This document shows, one piece after another, positions 51,556 through 58,897 of a DNA stretch of 64,000 bases (positions are counted from its first letter, which is position 1; every line of letters starts with the position of its first letter). The notes under the pieces are model-generated. The model saw only the letters and a list, made by a program, of their open reading frames with translations. It searched no databases and was not told where the DNA came from. This DNA is from DASRWT01 sp963748485 (lineage in GTDB: Bacteria > Methylomirabilota > Methylomirabilia > Rokubacteriales > CSP1-6). The stretch lies in NCBI GenBank assembly GCA_963748485.1, contig CAVVJF010000009.1:1580103-1644102 (forward strand), in the 5' to 3' direction. The position numbers were made by a program, and so were the translations under genes.

Positions 51556-52625
51556 ATGGACTTCGGCCTCTTCTACCTGATGCAGCGCGACGAGAGCTGG
51601 AGTGAGGAAGCCGTCTACGACTCCGACCTCCAGCAGATGCTGGCGGCGGAGGCCCTCGGCTATCACTCGGTGTGGATTGCCGAGCACCACTTCAACGACT
51701 ACGGGCTCTGCCCGGCCCCGCCCGTGCTCGCCGCGTTCCTCGCCGCCCGCACCACGCGGCTGCGCTTCGGCATGGGGGTGTCGCTCCTGCCCCTCCATCA
51801 CCCCATCGACCTCGCCGAGCAGCTCGCGGTGCTCGACGTGGTGAGCGGCGGGCGGCTCGACGTCGGTATCGGGCGCGGCGGCACGCTCCAGGACTATCAG
51901 ACCTTTCAGTCGGATCGCGAGGAGGCCCGCGCGCGGGTCGAGGAAGGGATCACGCTGCTCCAGCGCTCGTGGAGGGGGGCGCCGTTCGACTTCCAGGGCC
52001 GCTTCCACTCCGCCGAGGGCGTGCACGTGCGGCCGCCGCCCGGTGCAGCGGCCGCATCCCCCGCTCTACATCGCCGCCAACAGCGAGGACAGCGTGCTCT
52101 CGGCGGCGCGCCTCGGGCTCCCCACGCTCGCATCCTTCTTCGTGCCGATCGAGGAGCTCGTGCGCCGGCACCAGCTCTATCGTGACACCGCGCGCGCCGC
52201 CGGCCGCGCCGAGGCCGAGATCGGGGCGCTGGAGGACGCAGGCCTGGGGCATGCGGGTGGTTCACGTGGCGCCCAGCCGGGCGGAGGCGCTCGCCGCGAT
52301 CGAGGCGCCCTTCATGGGCTATCAGCGCAAGATGGCGATGCTGCGCTCGGATCGCACCGGCGGCTCGGTGCCCAACTCGTTCGACCGCACGCTGCTGCGC
52401 CTTCGGCCGTTCGAGGAGTACCTCGCCGCCGGCTGGACGCATCTCGGCACACCCGCCGAGGTGCGCGAAGGCCTGGAGCGCTACGTCGAGACCACCGGCA
52501 TCCGGCGGCTCCTCCTCCTCATGGCGCTGCCCGGCATCAGCACCGAGGCCGCGCTCCGCTCGATGCGCCTGTTCGCGGAGGAGGTGGCGCCGAAGCTCGC
52601 GGCGGCGACCGCCCGCGCTCTCTAG
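51556..52625 (+). CDS. LLM-class flavin-dependent oxidoreductase (two one-base frameshifts)
   Basis: Luciferase-like monooxygenase of about 355 aa after removing one extra C at 52039-52041 and one extra G at 52241-52242. Segment 1 runs from MDFGLFYLMQRDESWSEEA through IAEHHFNDYGL and LPLHHPIDLAEQLAVLD to GVHVRPPP; segment 2 from VQRPHPPLYIAAN to GALEDA; segment 3 from AWGMRVVHVAPSRAEAL to the stop. Joined, they give one unbroken LLM domain closely similar in layout to the 11.8-kb gene. It lies 9 bp after the CoA transferase and 20 bp before the hydratase gene. Confidence 0.8.
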
Positions 52626-52645
52626 CCACGCGAGGAGCCACCGTC

Positions 52646-53436
52646 ATGCCCGTCGGCTTCGAGAAGCGCGGTCCCATCGGTCTCGTGACGCTGAGCCGTC
52701 CCAAGTCGCGGAACGCATGGGGCGCGGATTTCAATGAGGGGCTCGCCCGGCATTTCCTGGCGATGGAGGACGACGACGACATCCGCTGCGCCGTTCTCAC
52801 CGGGGACGAGGCGGGCGGCGCCTTTTCCGCCGGCGCCGACCTCAAGGATCCGAAGACGCACACGATGACCTCGGTCGCCGATTTCATCAAGAACCTGCCC
52901 AAGCGCCGCGACCGCGCCTTCGAGGTGCTGGGCAACTTCCCCAAGCCGCATCGTGGGGGCGGTGAACGGTTACGCGGTGGGCATTGGCTGCATCGTGACC
53001 TTCTGCTGCGATCTCCTCGTGGCCTCCGACCGCGCGGAGTGGCGGCTGCCCCAGGTGAAGCTCGGCATCCTGCCCGCCTACGGCGGCGCCGCCCGCCTCG
53101 CCCGCTGGGTGGGACGCGGCCACGCGATGCGCCTCACCCTCGGCATCCCGCTCGGCGCGGAGGAGGCCCACCGCATCGGCCTCGCCCAGTGGGTGGTGCC
53201 GCACGCGCGCCTCATGGACAAGGCCTTCGAGGTGGCGGAGCACATCGCGTCGCTGCCCGCCGCTGGCCGCGCGCCTCGCCAAGGAATCGCTGCTTCGCGG
53301 GCTCGACGTGCCCAATCTTTCGGACGCTTCGCTCGTGGATTTATACCGCTTCGCGACTCTCGAGCTCACCGAGGACAAGGCCGAGGGCCACGCGGCATGG
53401 CGCGAGAAGCGCAAACCGTCGTTCCGCGGCCGCTAG
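52646..53436 (+). CDS. Enoyl-CoA hydratase/isomerase family protein (two one-base frameshifts)
   Basis: Crotonase-fold protein of about 262 aa after removing an extra C at about 52949 and an extra base at 53257-53262. Segment 1 has RGPIGLVTLSRPKSRNAWG and VLTGDEAGGAFSAGADLKD, the first oxyanion-hole region; segment 2 has IVGAVNGYAVGIGC and KLGILPAYGGAARLARWVGRGHAMRLTLG; segment 3 is LAARLAKESLLRGLDV to KPSFRGR. All are standard crotonase blocks. Its TAG stop (53434-53436) lies inside the outer arm of the 127-bp palindrome that follows. Confidence 0.8.
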
Positions 53437-53559
53437 GCTGATGAAAAAGGCCCATCTGCTTCGTTGGCGCCTCTCGGCCGTGCGCTCAACGTAGAGAGAC
53501 TACGCCTCGCGCACGGCCTCGGGCGCCGCCTCGCATCTGGGCCTTTTTGATCAGCCTAG
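53433..53559. repeat. 127-bp palindrome with bidirectional-terminator features
   Basis: The outer arms pair perfectly for 10 bp (53433-53442 with 53550-53559), then after one mismatch for 11 bp (53444-53454 with 53538-53548, AAAAAGGCCCA/TGGGCCTTTTT), then 6 bp (53466-53471 with 53522-53527), 10 bp (53476-53485 with 53509-53518) and a 5-bp apical stem (53490-53494 with 53500-53504) around AGAGA. On either strand the G-C-rich stem runs into five T's. The TAG stops of both convergent flanking genes are built into the two ends. The length and structure look like an interspersed intergenic element rather than a simple terminator. Confidence 0.85.
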
Positions 53560-53996
53560 CCGGTGTCCGCGGTGAGGCCGGCGGCCTCGATCCCCGCGAG
53601 CGCGCACGCCTCGTCCTTGTCGGAGACGTCGCCGGAGATCCCCACCGCGCCGATCACCGCTCGCTCCGCATTCCGCACGAGTACGCCGCCCGGCACCGGC
53701 ACCACGCGGCCGTCCGACATGGCGTTCAGGGCGGTGAAGAACGGGTGCTGCTGGGGGTTGTCGGCAAGGCGGCGGGCGAGGGCGCGCGTGCCCACGCCCA
53801 TGCCGAGGGCGCCCCATGCCTTGCCGAAGGCGATCTGGGGACGCAGGATGCCGGCGCCGTCCTCGCGCGCGAAGGCCTTGAGATGGCCACCGTCGTCCAG
53901 CACCGCCACCGCGAGGGGCGCGCAGCCCGTCTCGCGCGCCCGCGCGAGGGCGCCGATCAGGATCGCGCTCGCCTCGGAGAGCGTGATGCCGGGCAC
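53556..53996 (-). CDS. Haem-binding HbpS/GlcG family protein (DUF336)
   Basis: Small GlcG/HbpS-fold protein of 146 aa starting at GTG. Family blocks: ITLSEASAILIGALARARETG, LAVAVLDDGGHLKAFAREDGA, IAFGKAWGALGMGVGTRAL, DGRVVPVPGGVLVR and AVGISGDVSDKDEACALAGIEA. Such proteins bind haem or cobalamin, or act with glycolate/PQQ oxidation systems. The start is 2 bp after the stop of the dihaem cytochrome c gene, so it is last in a dehydrogenase / cytochrome / HbpS operon. Its TAG stop is in the palindrome. Confidence 0.83.
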   Translation of the reverse strand: MPGITLSEASAILIGALARARETGCAPLAVAVLDDGGHLKAFAREDGAGILRPQIAFGKAWGALGMGVGTRALARRLADNPQQHPFFTALNAMSDGRVVPVPGGVLVRNAERAVIGAVGISGDVSDKDEACALAGIEAAGLTADTG

Positions 53997-53998
53997 GT

Positions 53999-54610
53999 TC
54001 AGCGGCTCCCCAGGTGGCTGAAGTAGTGGGCGAGCTCGCGAAGATCGTCGTCGCTGAAGGGCTGGAGCTCGGTGGCCATGGCGCCAGCATAGCCGATGCG
54101 GGCGCCGCTCTTGTACTCCCGCATCGCCTTGAGCAGGTAGTCCTCGCGCTGATTCGCGAGGCGCGGCATCTGCTCGCGTCCGGAGAAGTCGGGGTTGTGG
54201 CACACCCCGCACGGATGCTGACGCGCGAGGGCGCGGCCGCGCGCGAAACGCGCGGGGTCGGGCGGATCGGCGGGCGGCCCCGGCGGCGGCAGCTTGGCGA
54301 CGTACTCGCCGAAGGCGCGGAGATCGTCGTTGGTGAGGCCCTTGGCGGCCTCCGTCATCGCCACGTTGCTTCGCCGGCCTTCCCGGAAGAGAAAGAGTTG
54401 GGCTACCACGAAGAACGAGGGCTGGCCGCCGATCGAGGGCGTCTCCGGCAGCGCCGATTGCCCGGTGGGGCCGTGGCAGGCCGGGCAGAGCTTCACCCGT
54501 TCCGCGAAGGGCTGGGCCGCCGCGGGCGCGGCGAGGAGCGCGGCGGCGAGCAGGCCCGCCGCGCAGGCCGAGGGCGGGAGCCCCGCCCTCGGCCACGCTC
54601 GGCGTCTCAC
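53999..54610 (-). CDS. Dihaem cytochrome c4-like protein
   Basis: Periplasmic c-type cytochrome of 203 aa with a signal peptide (positively charged RRRAWPRAG, then a hydrophobic Ala/Leu core ending AAAQPF). Two haem sites are present: CPACH at about residue 41-45 and CGVCH near 132, each in a class I-type domain with a distal Met region (KGLTNDDLRAFGEYVAKL, FSDDDLRELAHYFSHL). The GTG start shares its G with the TAG stop of the upstream dehydrogenase gene, so the two are translationally coupled. It likely takes electrons from that dehydrogenase. Confidence 0.87.
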   Translation of the reverse strand: MRRRAWPRAGLPPSACAAGLLAAALLAAPAAAQPFAERVKLCPACHGPTGQSALPETPSIGGQPSFFVVAQLFLFREGRRSNVAMTEAAKGLTNDDLRAFGEYVAKLPPPGPPADPPDPARFARGRALARQHPCGVCHNPDFSGREQMPRLANQREDYLLKAMREYKSGARIGYAGAMATELQPFSDDDLRELAHYFSHLGSR

Positions 54611-55872
54611 TACTTGCTGTAACTGATCCGGTAGATCGCGCCCGCGTGGTCGTCGGACACGAGGAGCGAGCCGTCCTTCATCACGAGCACGTCCACGGGG
54701 CGGCCGAGATAGGTGTTGTTCTCGACGAAACCGGTCATGAAGGGCTCGACGCTCTTGACTGTCCCGTTCGGATTGAGGAACACCGCCATCACGTCCGCCC
54801 CGAACTTCTTCGACCGATTCCACGACCCGTGCCGGGCGACGAAGATGGCGCCCTGATACTTCTCGGGGAACATCTTGCCGGTATAGAAGCGCATGCCGAG
54901 CGGTGCCGCGTGCGGCCCCAGCAGGGCGACCGGCCGCACGTAGTCCGCGCACGACTTCCCCCAGCCGAACTCGCTGTCGAGGAGATCGCCCTGATGGCAA
55001 TAGGGATAGCCGAAGTGCTGCTGCCCGGCCTTGGAGAGGCGATTTAGCTCATCGTTGGGCAGATCCTCGTTCAGCCAGTCCCGCTGATTGTCCGTGAACC
55101 AGAGCTCACCGGTCTTGGGATGGAAGTCGAAGCCCACGGTGTTGCGGACGCCGCGGGCCACGATCTCCATGCTGCTGCCGTCGAGGTTGATCCGGCGAAT
55201 GTGCGCGTACTCGTCGGAGTTGGGCTCGCAGATGTTGCAGGGCGCGCCCACCGGCAAGTACAGCTTGCCGTCGGGCCCGATCTTGATGAACTTCCAACCA
55301 TGCGGCACCACCCCGGGCAACTTGTCGTAGACGAGCACGGGGTCCTTGGGCTTGTCGAGGGTGTCCTCGATGTCGTCGTAGCGGGTGATCGCCTTGGGCG
55401 TGGCCACGTAGAGCGAGCCCTTGTGGAACTCGATCCCGTTGGGGAGCATCAGCTTCTCGGCGATCGTCTTGATCTCGCGCTTGCCGCCCGTGTCGACGAC
55501 GGCGTAGATCTTGCCGGCGACGAAGTTCGAGCTGACGAAGAGCGTGCCTTTGTCGCCCATCCGCATGCCGCGCGCGTCGAGGATCTCGGGCACGTACACC
55601 TCGACCTTGAAGCCCGCGGGTACCTTGATCTTGGCGACGGGCAGCTTGTCGGCGGCCATGGGCACGGGATATGGCGGCACCGGCGCCAGCTGAGCGCCCG
55701 GCCCTGCCTTCGGCCGGCCGACCGCCCAGAAAGGCACCTCTTCTTCCTTCGGTGGGGACGGGGACGGCGCCGGCTGCTGCGCGACTGCGAGAAGGGGAAC
55801 GAGTCCAAGCAGCGCCACGAGACCGAGCAGCGTGAGCGCCCTGCGAAGCCATGTGGATGGGAATGAGGCCAT
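54610..55872 (-). CDS. PQQ-dependent sugar dehydrogenase family protein (sorbosone dehydrogenase-like)
   Basis: Secreted beta-propeller oxidoreductase of 420 aa. Signal peptide: basic start then ALTLLGLVALLGLVPLLAVAQ. A Pro-rich linker follows, then the propeller: IKVPAGFKVEVYVPEILDARGM, LPNGIEFHKGSLYVATP, GPDGKLYLPVGAPCNICEPN, GVRNTVGFDFHPKTGELWFTDNQRDW, and the C-terminal IFVARHGSWNRSKKFGADV. These correspond to the soluble aldose/sorbosone dehydrogenase family that uses PQQ. No pqq genes are in the window. It has a GGGAGGA ribosome site and couples to the dihaem cytochrome c. Confidence 0.87.
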   Translation of the reverse strand: MASFPSTWLRRALTLLGLVALLGLVPLLAVAQQPAPSPSPPKEEEVPFWAVGRPKAGPGAQLAPVPPYPVPMAADKLPVAKIKVPAGFKVEVYVPEILDARGMRMGDKGTLFVSSNFVAGKIYAVVDTGGKREIKTIAEKLMLPNGIEFHKGSLYVATPKAITRYDDIEDTLDKPKDPVLVYDKLPGVVPHGWKFIKIGPDGKLYLPVGAPCNICEPNSDEYAHIRRINLDGSSMEIVARGVRNTVGFDFHPKTGELWFTDNQRDWLNEDLPNDELNRLSKAGQQHFGYPYCHQGDLLDSEFGWGKSCADYVRPVALLGPHAAPLGMRFYTGKMFPEKYQGAIFVARHGSWNRSKKFGADVMAVFLNPNGTVKSVEPFMTGFVENNTYLGRPVDVLVMKDGSLLVSDDHAGAIYRISYSK

Positions 55873-55962
55873 TGATCGTCCTCCCAGGTCAGCGGGTCAG
55901 GCCAGGACCTTCAGCTGCCACGCCATCGAGAGGACACTCTAGCGCGACGCGGGGCGAGACGC

Positions 55963-56002
55963 AAAAAAGGGGCGACCGCCGGCTCTCGCCGACGGCCGCC
56001 CC
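55963..56002 (-). terminator. Intrinsic terminator of the 56.0-56.4 kb gene
   Basis: Read on the minus strand, a 15-bp stem (two G-U pairs) closed by a GAGA tetraloop is followed directly by six T's (55968-55963). It lies 39 bp after the stop of the small membrane-protein gene and upstream of the dehydrogenase operon. Confidence 0.88.
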
Positions 56003-56040
56003 CTCGCGGCGGCGGTAGTCCTACCCCCGCCCTCGCGCCA

Positions 56041-56430
56041 CTACACGCGGTGATGGTGGTGGACGTCCTCCGTCCGCTTGCTCATTGCCACGAGACCCAC
56101 CACGATGACGACGAGAAGCACGGCGCCGACGATCAGCGCCACCATGGGATCGACGCCGAAGATCTGTCCGGGTGTCTGGCGCTCGACGATGCGCTCGCTA
56201 CGGGTCTCGATCTGCGTGTTGTTGTTCGTGGGCGGCGGCGTCTGCTGCCGCTCCATCTGCCCGCTCGGCGGCGTCGCGGGGCTCGGCGACGCCGGCTGAT
56301 CAGGCTTCGTCTCCGTCGGCGCCGAGGACGGCGCCGGAGGGGCCGACTGCTGCGCGCTCACGTCCATCGCGAGCCCGCCGACCAGGAGCAGGCTCAGGCA
56401 TGCTCCGATGACCCAGTACATGCGCTTCAT
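56041..56430 (-). CDS. Small Pro-rich membrane protein with C-terminal anchor
   Basis: Hypothetical protein of 129 aa. It has an N-terminal signal peptide (KRMYWVIGACLSLLLVGGLAMDVSAQ), a Pro/Ser/Gln-rich exported stretch (about 27-75), a charged piece with ETRSERIVERQ, one transmembrane helix (PMVALIVGAVLLVVIVVGLVAM, about 95-116) and a short tail ending in four consecutive histidines. The topology would put the Pro-rich part in the periplasm and the His-rich tail in the cytoplasm. I do not recognise a family. It is a single-gene unit with its own terminator. Confidence 0.72.
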   Translation of the reverse strand: MKRMYWVIGACLSLLLVGGLAMDVSAQQSAPPAPSSAPTETKPDQPASPSPATPPSGQMERQQTPPPTNNNTQIETRSERIVERQTPGQIFGVDPMVALIVGAVLLVVIVVGLVAMSKRTEDVHHHHRV

Positions 56431-56740
56431 AGGTGCTATCCTCCCATTCTGGATTCGTCACACCGACCGCCGGCGACGCCGTTTTGAAGCTAATCAAGCA
56501 ATGGCGGTGCCACGCGGAAGCGGCGCAAGATCAGCCGCTTGGGCCGTCGCCGTGGGGTGGGGAGCGGCGTAGCACGCCGTTCTCTCCCGGGTAAGCGTTA
56601 CCGGGGGGCCTGCGCTCACCGTGGCGGCGCCGGCCGGTTGCGGCTATGATCCTTTGGCGCGGGAGGGGGCAGCCCCCCGCTGACGGCGCCCGGAGCGGAG
56701 CGGCCAGGGCCATTCACCACCCATCAGGCGAGGAGCGACC
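56431..56740. other. 310-bp intergenic region between divergent genes
   Basis: No coding frame is convincing here. It contains an imperfect inverted repeat around GTAAGCGTTAC (56586-56607), a TATGAT box (56645-56650) and a hairpin (see next entry), then a GAGGAG ribosome site for the aldolase gene. It presumably carries promoters for both the small membrane-protein gene and the aldolase gene. Confidence 0.6.
56645..56680 (+). promoter_or_regulatory. TATGAT box followed by GC hairpin upstream of the aldolase gene
   Basis: TATGAT (56645-56650) is a 5/6 -10 match, and eight bases later a G-rich/C-rich hairpin (56659-56680, GCGGG paired with CCCGC plus three inner pairs, one bulged A) begins. 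The arrangement, -10 then hairpin at the predicted 5' end, repeats what is seen before cinA. Confidence 0.35.
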
Positions 56741-57508
56741 GTGCGAGCGAACAAGATGAAGGAGATGTGGCGCGAGGGACGGTGCATCACCATGGGTTGG
56801 CTGTCGGTGTCCCATGGGTTCACCGCGGAGATCATGGCACGGCAGGGCTTCGACGCCCTCGTCGTGGACATGCAGCACGGGCTCACCGACATGAACGACG
56901 TCTGGCCGATGCTCCAGGCCATCTCGCAGACCGACACCGTGCCGGTGGTGCGGGTGCCATGGAACGATCCGCCCACGATCATGAAGGCGCTCGACTTCGG
57001 GGCCTACGGCATCCTCGTGCCGCTGATCAACACCGCCGAGGATGCGGCGAAGGCGGTGGCCGCCTGCCGGTATCCCCCGGTGGGCATGCGCTCGTCGGGG
57101 CCGGTGCGCGCCGTGCACTACGGCGGCGCCGACTACCTCGCGAAGGCCAACGACGAGATCATCGTGATGGGCATGGTGGAGACCAAGGAAGGCCTCGCCA
57201 ACCTCGACGCCATCTGCGCCACGCCCGGGCTCGACGCCATCTACATCGGCCCGTCCGATCTCGCCTTCGCGCTCGGCATGAACCCGCGCCCGGACAATCC
57301 CGATCCCGTGCACATGGCGACCTGCGACAAGATCCGCGACACCGCCCACAAGCACGGCAAGAAGGCGTGCATGCACTGCGCGAGCGGGACGTTCGCGGCG
57401 GGCGCGGTGAAGCGGGGATACGACCTCGTCATGATCACCTCTGACCTGGCCTCCATGATCGCGGGCGTGCGCAAGCACCTCGATGATCTCAAGGCGGGTG
57501 CCGCGTAG
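56741..57508 (+). CDS. HpcH/HpaI family aldolase
   Basis: Class II pyruvate aldolase family protein, 255 aa. Markers: VDMQHGLTD (the family DxEHG with Gln for Glu) at about 47, VVRVPWNDPPTIMKALDFGAYGILVPLINTAEDA, the metal-binding Glu in GMVETKEGLANLD and Asp in IYIGPSDLAFALG. Relatives cleave 4-hydroxy-2-oxo acids such as 2,4-dihydroxyhept-2-enedioate to pyruvate and an aldehyde. It starts at GTG with a GAGGAG site six bases upstream. It precedes the molybdenum hydroxylase operon by about 50 bp but probably has its own promoter. Confidence 0.88.
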   Translation: MRANKMKEMWREGRCITMGWLSVSHGFTAEIMARQGFDALVVDMQHGLTDMNDVWPMLQAISQTDTVPVVRVPWNDPPTIMKALDFGAYGILVPLINTAEDAAKAVAACRYPPVGMRSSGPVRAVHYGGADYLAKANDEIIVMGMVETKEGLANLDAICATPGLDAIYIGPSDLAFALGMNPRPDNPDPVHMATCDKIRDTAHKHGKKACMHCASGTFAAGAVKRGYDLVMITSDLASMIAGVRKHLDDLKAGAA

Positions 57509-57515
57509 GCGGTAG

Positions 57516-57521
57516 TACAAT
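57516..57521 (+). promoter_or_regulatory. Candidate -10 box for the second molybdenum hydroxylase operon
   Basis: TACAAT (5/6) lies 34 bases before the ATG at 57556; the -35 region is poor. A GGTGA sequence ten bases before the ATG could be the ribosome site. Confidence 0.35.
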
Positions 57522-57555
57522 CACGCAGTCCCAAGGAAAGGTGAGCTCAACCCAT

Positions 57556-58416
57556 ATGCGCTACGAGGCACCCGATTCGCTGGAAGGGGCGGTGGCCCTC
57601 CTCGCCGGAGCGAAAGGCGAGACGAGGGTCCTGGCGGGGGGCACCGATCTCCTCGTCCAGATGCGGGCCGACATCGTCGACCCCGATCTGATCGTCGACA
57701 TCAAGAAGATCCCCGAGACCCGCGCGATCACCGAGGAGAAGGGCGGCTGGCGCATCGGCGCCGCCGTCACCGGCGCCGAGCTGAAGGAGCACCCGCGGCT
57801 GAAGACGGTGTGGCCGGGCGTGGTCGAGGCCGCGAACCTCATCGGCTCCACCCAGGTGCAGGGTCGCGCCACGCTGGGCGGCAACCTCTGCAACGGCTCG
57901 CCCGCCGCCGACAGCGTGCCCGCCCTCATCGCCGCCGGCGCCGTCGCAACACTGGCGGGCCCGAAAGGTAAGCGCGATCTCCCCGTCGAAGACGTGATGC
58001 TCGGGCCCCGCAAGCTCGCCCTCCAGAAGGGCGAGATCGTGGCGTCCTTCCTCCTGCCTCCGCGGCCGCCTCGCTCGAGCGACGCGTATCTACGTTTCAT
58101 TCCAAGAACGGAGATGGACATCGCGGTGGTGGGCGCGGGCGTGAGCCTGACCGTGGACGGCGCGGGAACGATCACGGCGGCCCGCGTCTCCCTCGGCGCC
58201 GTCGCCGCGCGCGTGCTCCTCGTGGCCGAGGCCACGCAGGCGATCATCGGGAGCCGGCTCGACAAGCCGGCGCAGGACCGGCTGGAGGCGGCGGCGCAGG
58301 CGGCCTGCCGACCCATCGACGACAAGCGGGGTACCGTGGAGTTCCGAATCCAGGTCGCGGGCGTGCTGGCGCGCCGGGCGGCCCTGATCGCGCTGGATCG
58401 GGCGAGGAGCAACTGA
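57556..58416 (+). CDS. Molybdenum hydroxylase FAD subunit (CoxM/XdhB-like)
   Basis: FAD-binding medium subunit, 286 aa. It begins MRYEAPDSLEGAVALLAG, typical of CoxM proteins. The FAD motifs are VLAGGTDLLVQMR near 29 and GRATLGGNLCNGSPAADSVP near 110. Unlike the 13.6-kb PaoB it has no four-cysteine insertion. The ATG was chosen over a GTG 15 bases upstream because the latter is almost on top of the AAGGAAAG sequence. It overlaps the iron-sulfur subunit by one base (TGATG). Confidence 0.87.
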   Translation: MRYEAPDSLEGAVALLAGAKGETRVLAGGTDLLVQMRADIVDPDLIVDIKKIPETRAITEEKGGWRIGAAVTGAELKEHPRLKTVWPGVVEAANLIGSTQVQGRATLGGNLCNGSPAADSVPALIAAGAVATLAGPKGKRDLPVEDVMLGPRKLALQKGEIVASFLLPPRPPRSSDAYLRFIPRTEMDIAVVGAGVSLTVDGAGTITAARVSLGAVAARVLLVAEATQAIIGSRLDKPAQDRLEAAAQAACRPIDDKRGTVEFRIQVAGVLARRAALIALDRARSN

Positions 58417-58892
58417 TGGCCAAGCACCACATCGAGGCGACGGTGAACGGCGATCCGGTGGAGTTCCTCTGCGAGACGGAGGAGACGCTGCTGGACGTGC
58501 TGCGCGACACACTCCACCTGACCGGCAGCAAGGAAGGCTGCGCCTCCGGCGACTGCGGGGCGTGCAGCGTCATGCTGGACGGGCGGCTGGTGTGCTCCTG
58601 CCTGGTTCTGGGCGCGGAGATGAACGGGAAGAAGGTCGAGACGATCGAGGGCATGGCCACCGGCGAGAAGCTTCATCCGCTGCAGCAGCAGTTCCTCAAT
58701 CACGCCGCGCTCCAGTGCGGGATCTGCACCCCCGGCTTCCTGGTGGCGGCGAAGGCCCTCCTCGAGCGGAATACGAGCCCCAGCGAGACCGAGGTACGGT
58801 ACTGGCTGGCCGGCAACCTCTGCCGATGCACGGGGTACGACAAGATCGTGACCGCGGTGATGGACACCGCCGCAGCGATGAGAAAGGGATAA
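58416..58892 (+). CDS. Molybdenum hydroxylase [2Fe-2S] subunit (CoxS-like)
   Basis: Small iron-sulfur subunit of 158 aa. Cluster 1 uses Cys42, Cys47, Cys50 and a Cys in LVCSCL (60 or 62); cluster 2 uses Cys101, Cys104, Cys136 and Cys138 (LQCGICTPGF, NLCRCTGYD). It has no Tat signal, so the enzyme is cytoplasmic. It is coupled to the FAD subunit by TGATG and is 5 bp before the large subunit. Confidence 0.9.
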   Translation: MAKHHIEATVNGDPVEFLCETEETLLDVLRDTLHLTGSKEGCASGDCGACSVMLDGRLVCSCLVLGAEMNGKKVETIEGMATGEKLHPLQQQFLNHAALQCGICTPGFLVAAKALLERNTSPSETEVRYWLAGNLCRCTGYDKIVTAVMDTAAAMRKG

Positions 58893-58897
58893 CCGAC

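Noticed and set aside
56586..56607. Inverted repeat around GTAAGCGTTAC as an operator
   Set aside because: The arms need a bulge to pair, there is one copy only, and no regulator gene is nearby; kept only as a note in the intergenic entry.
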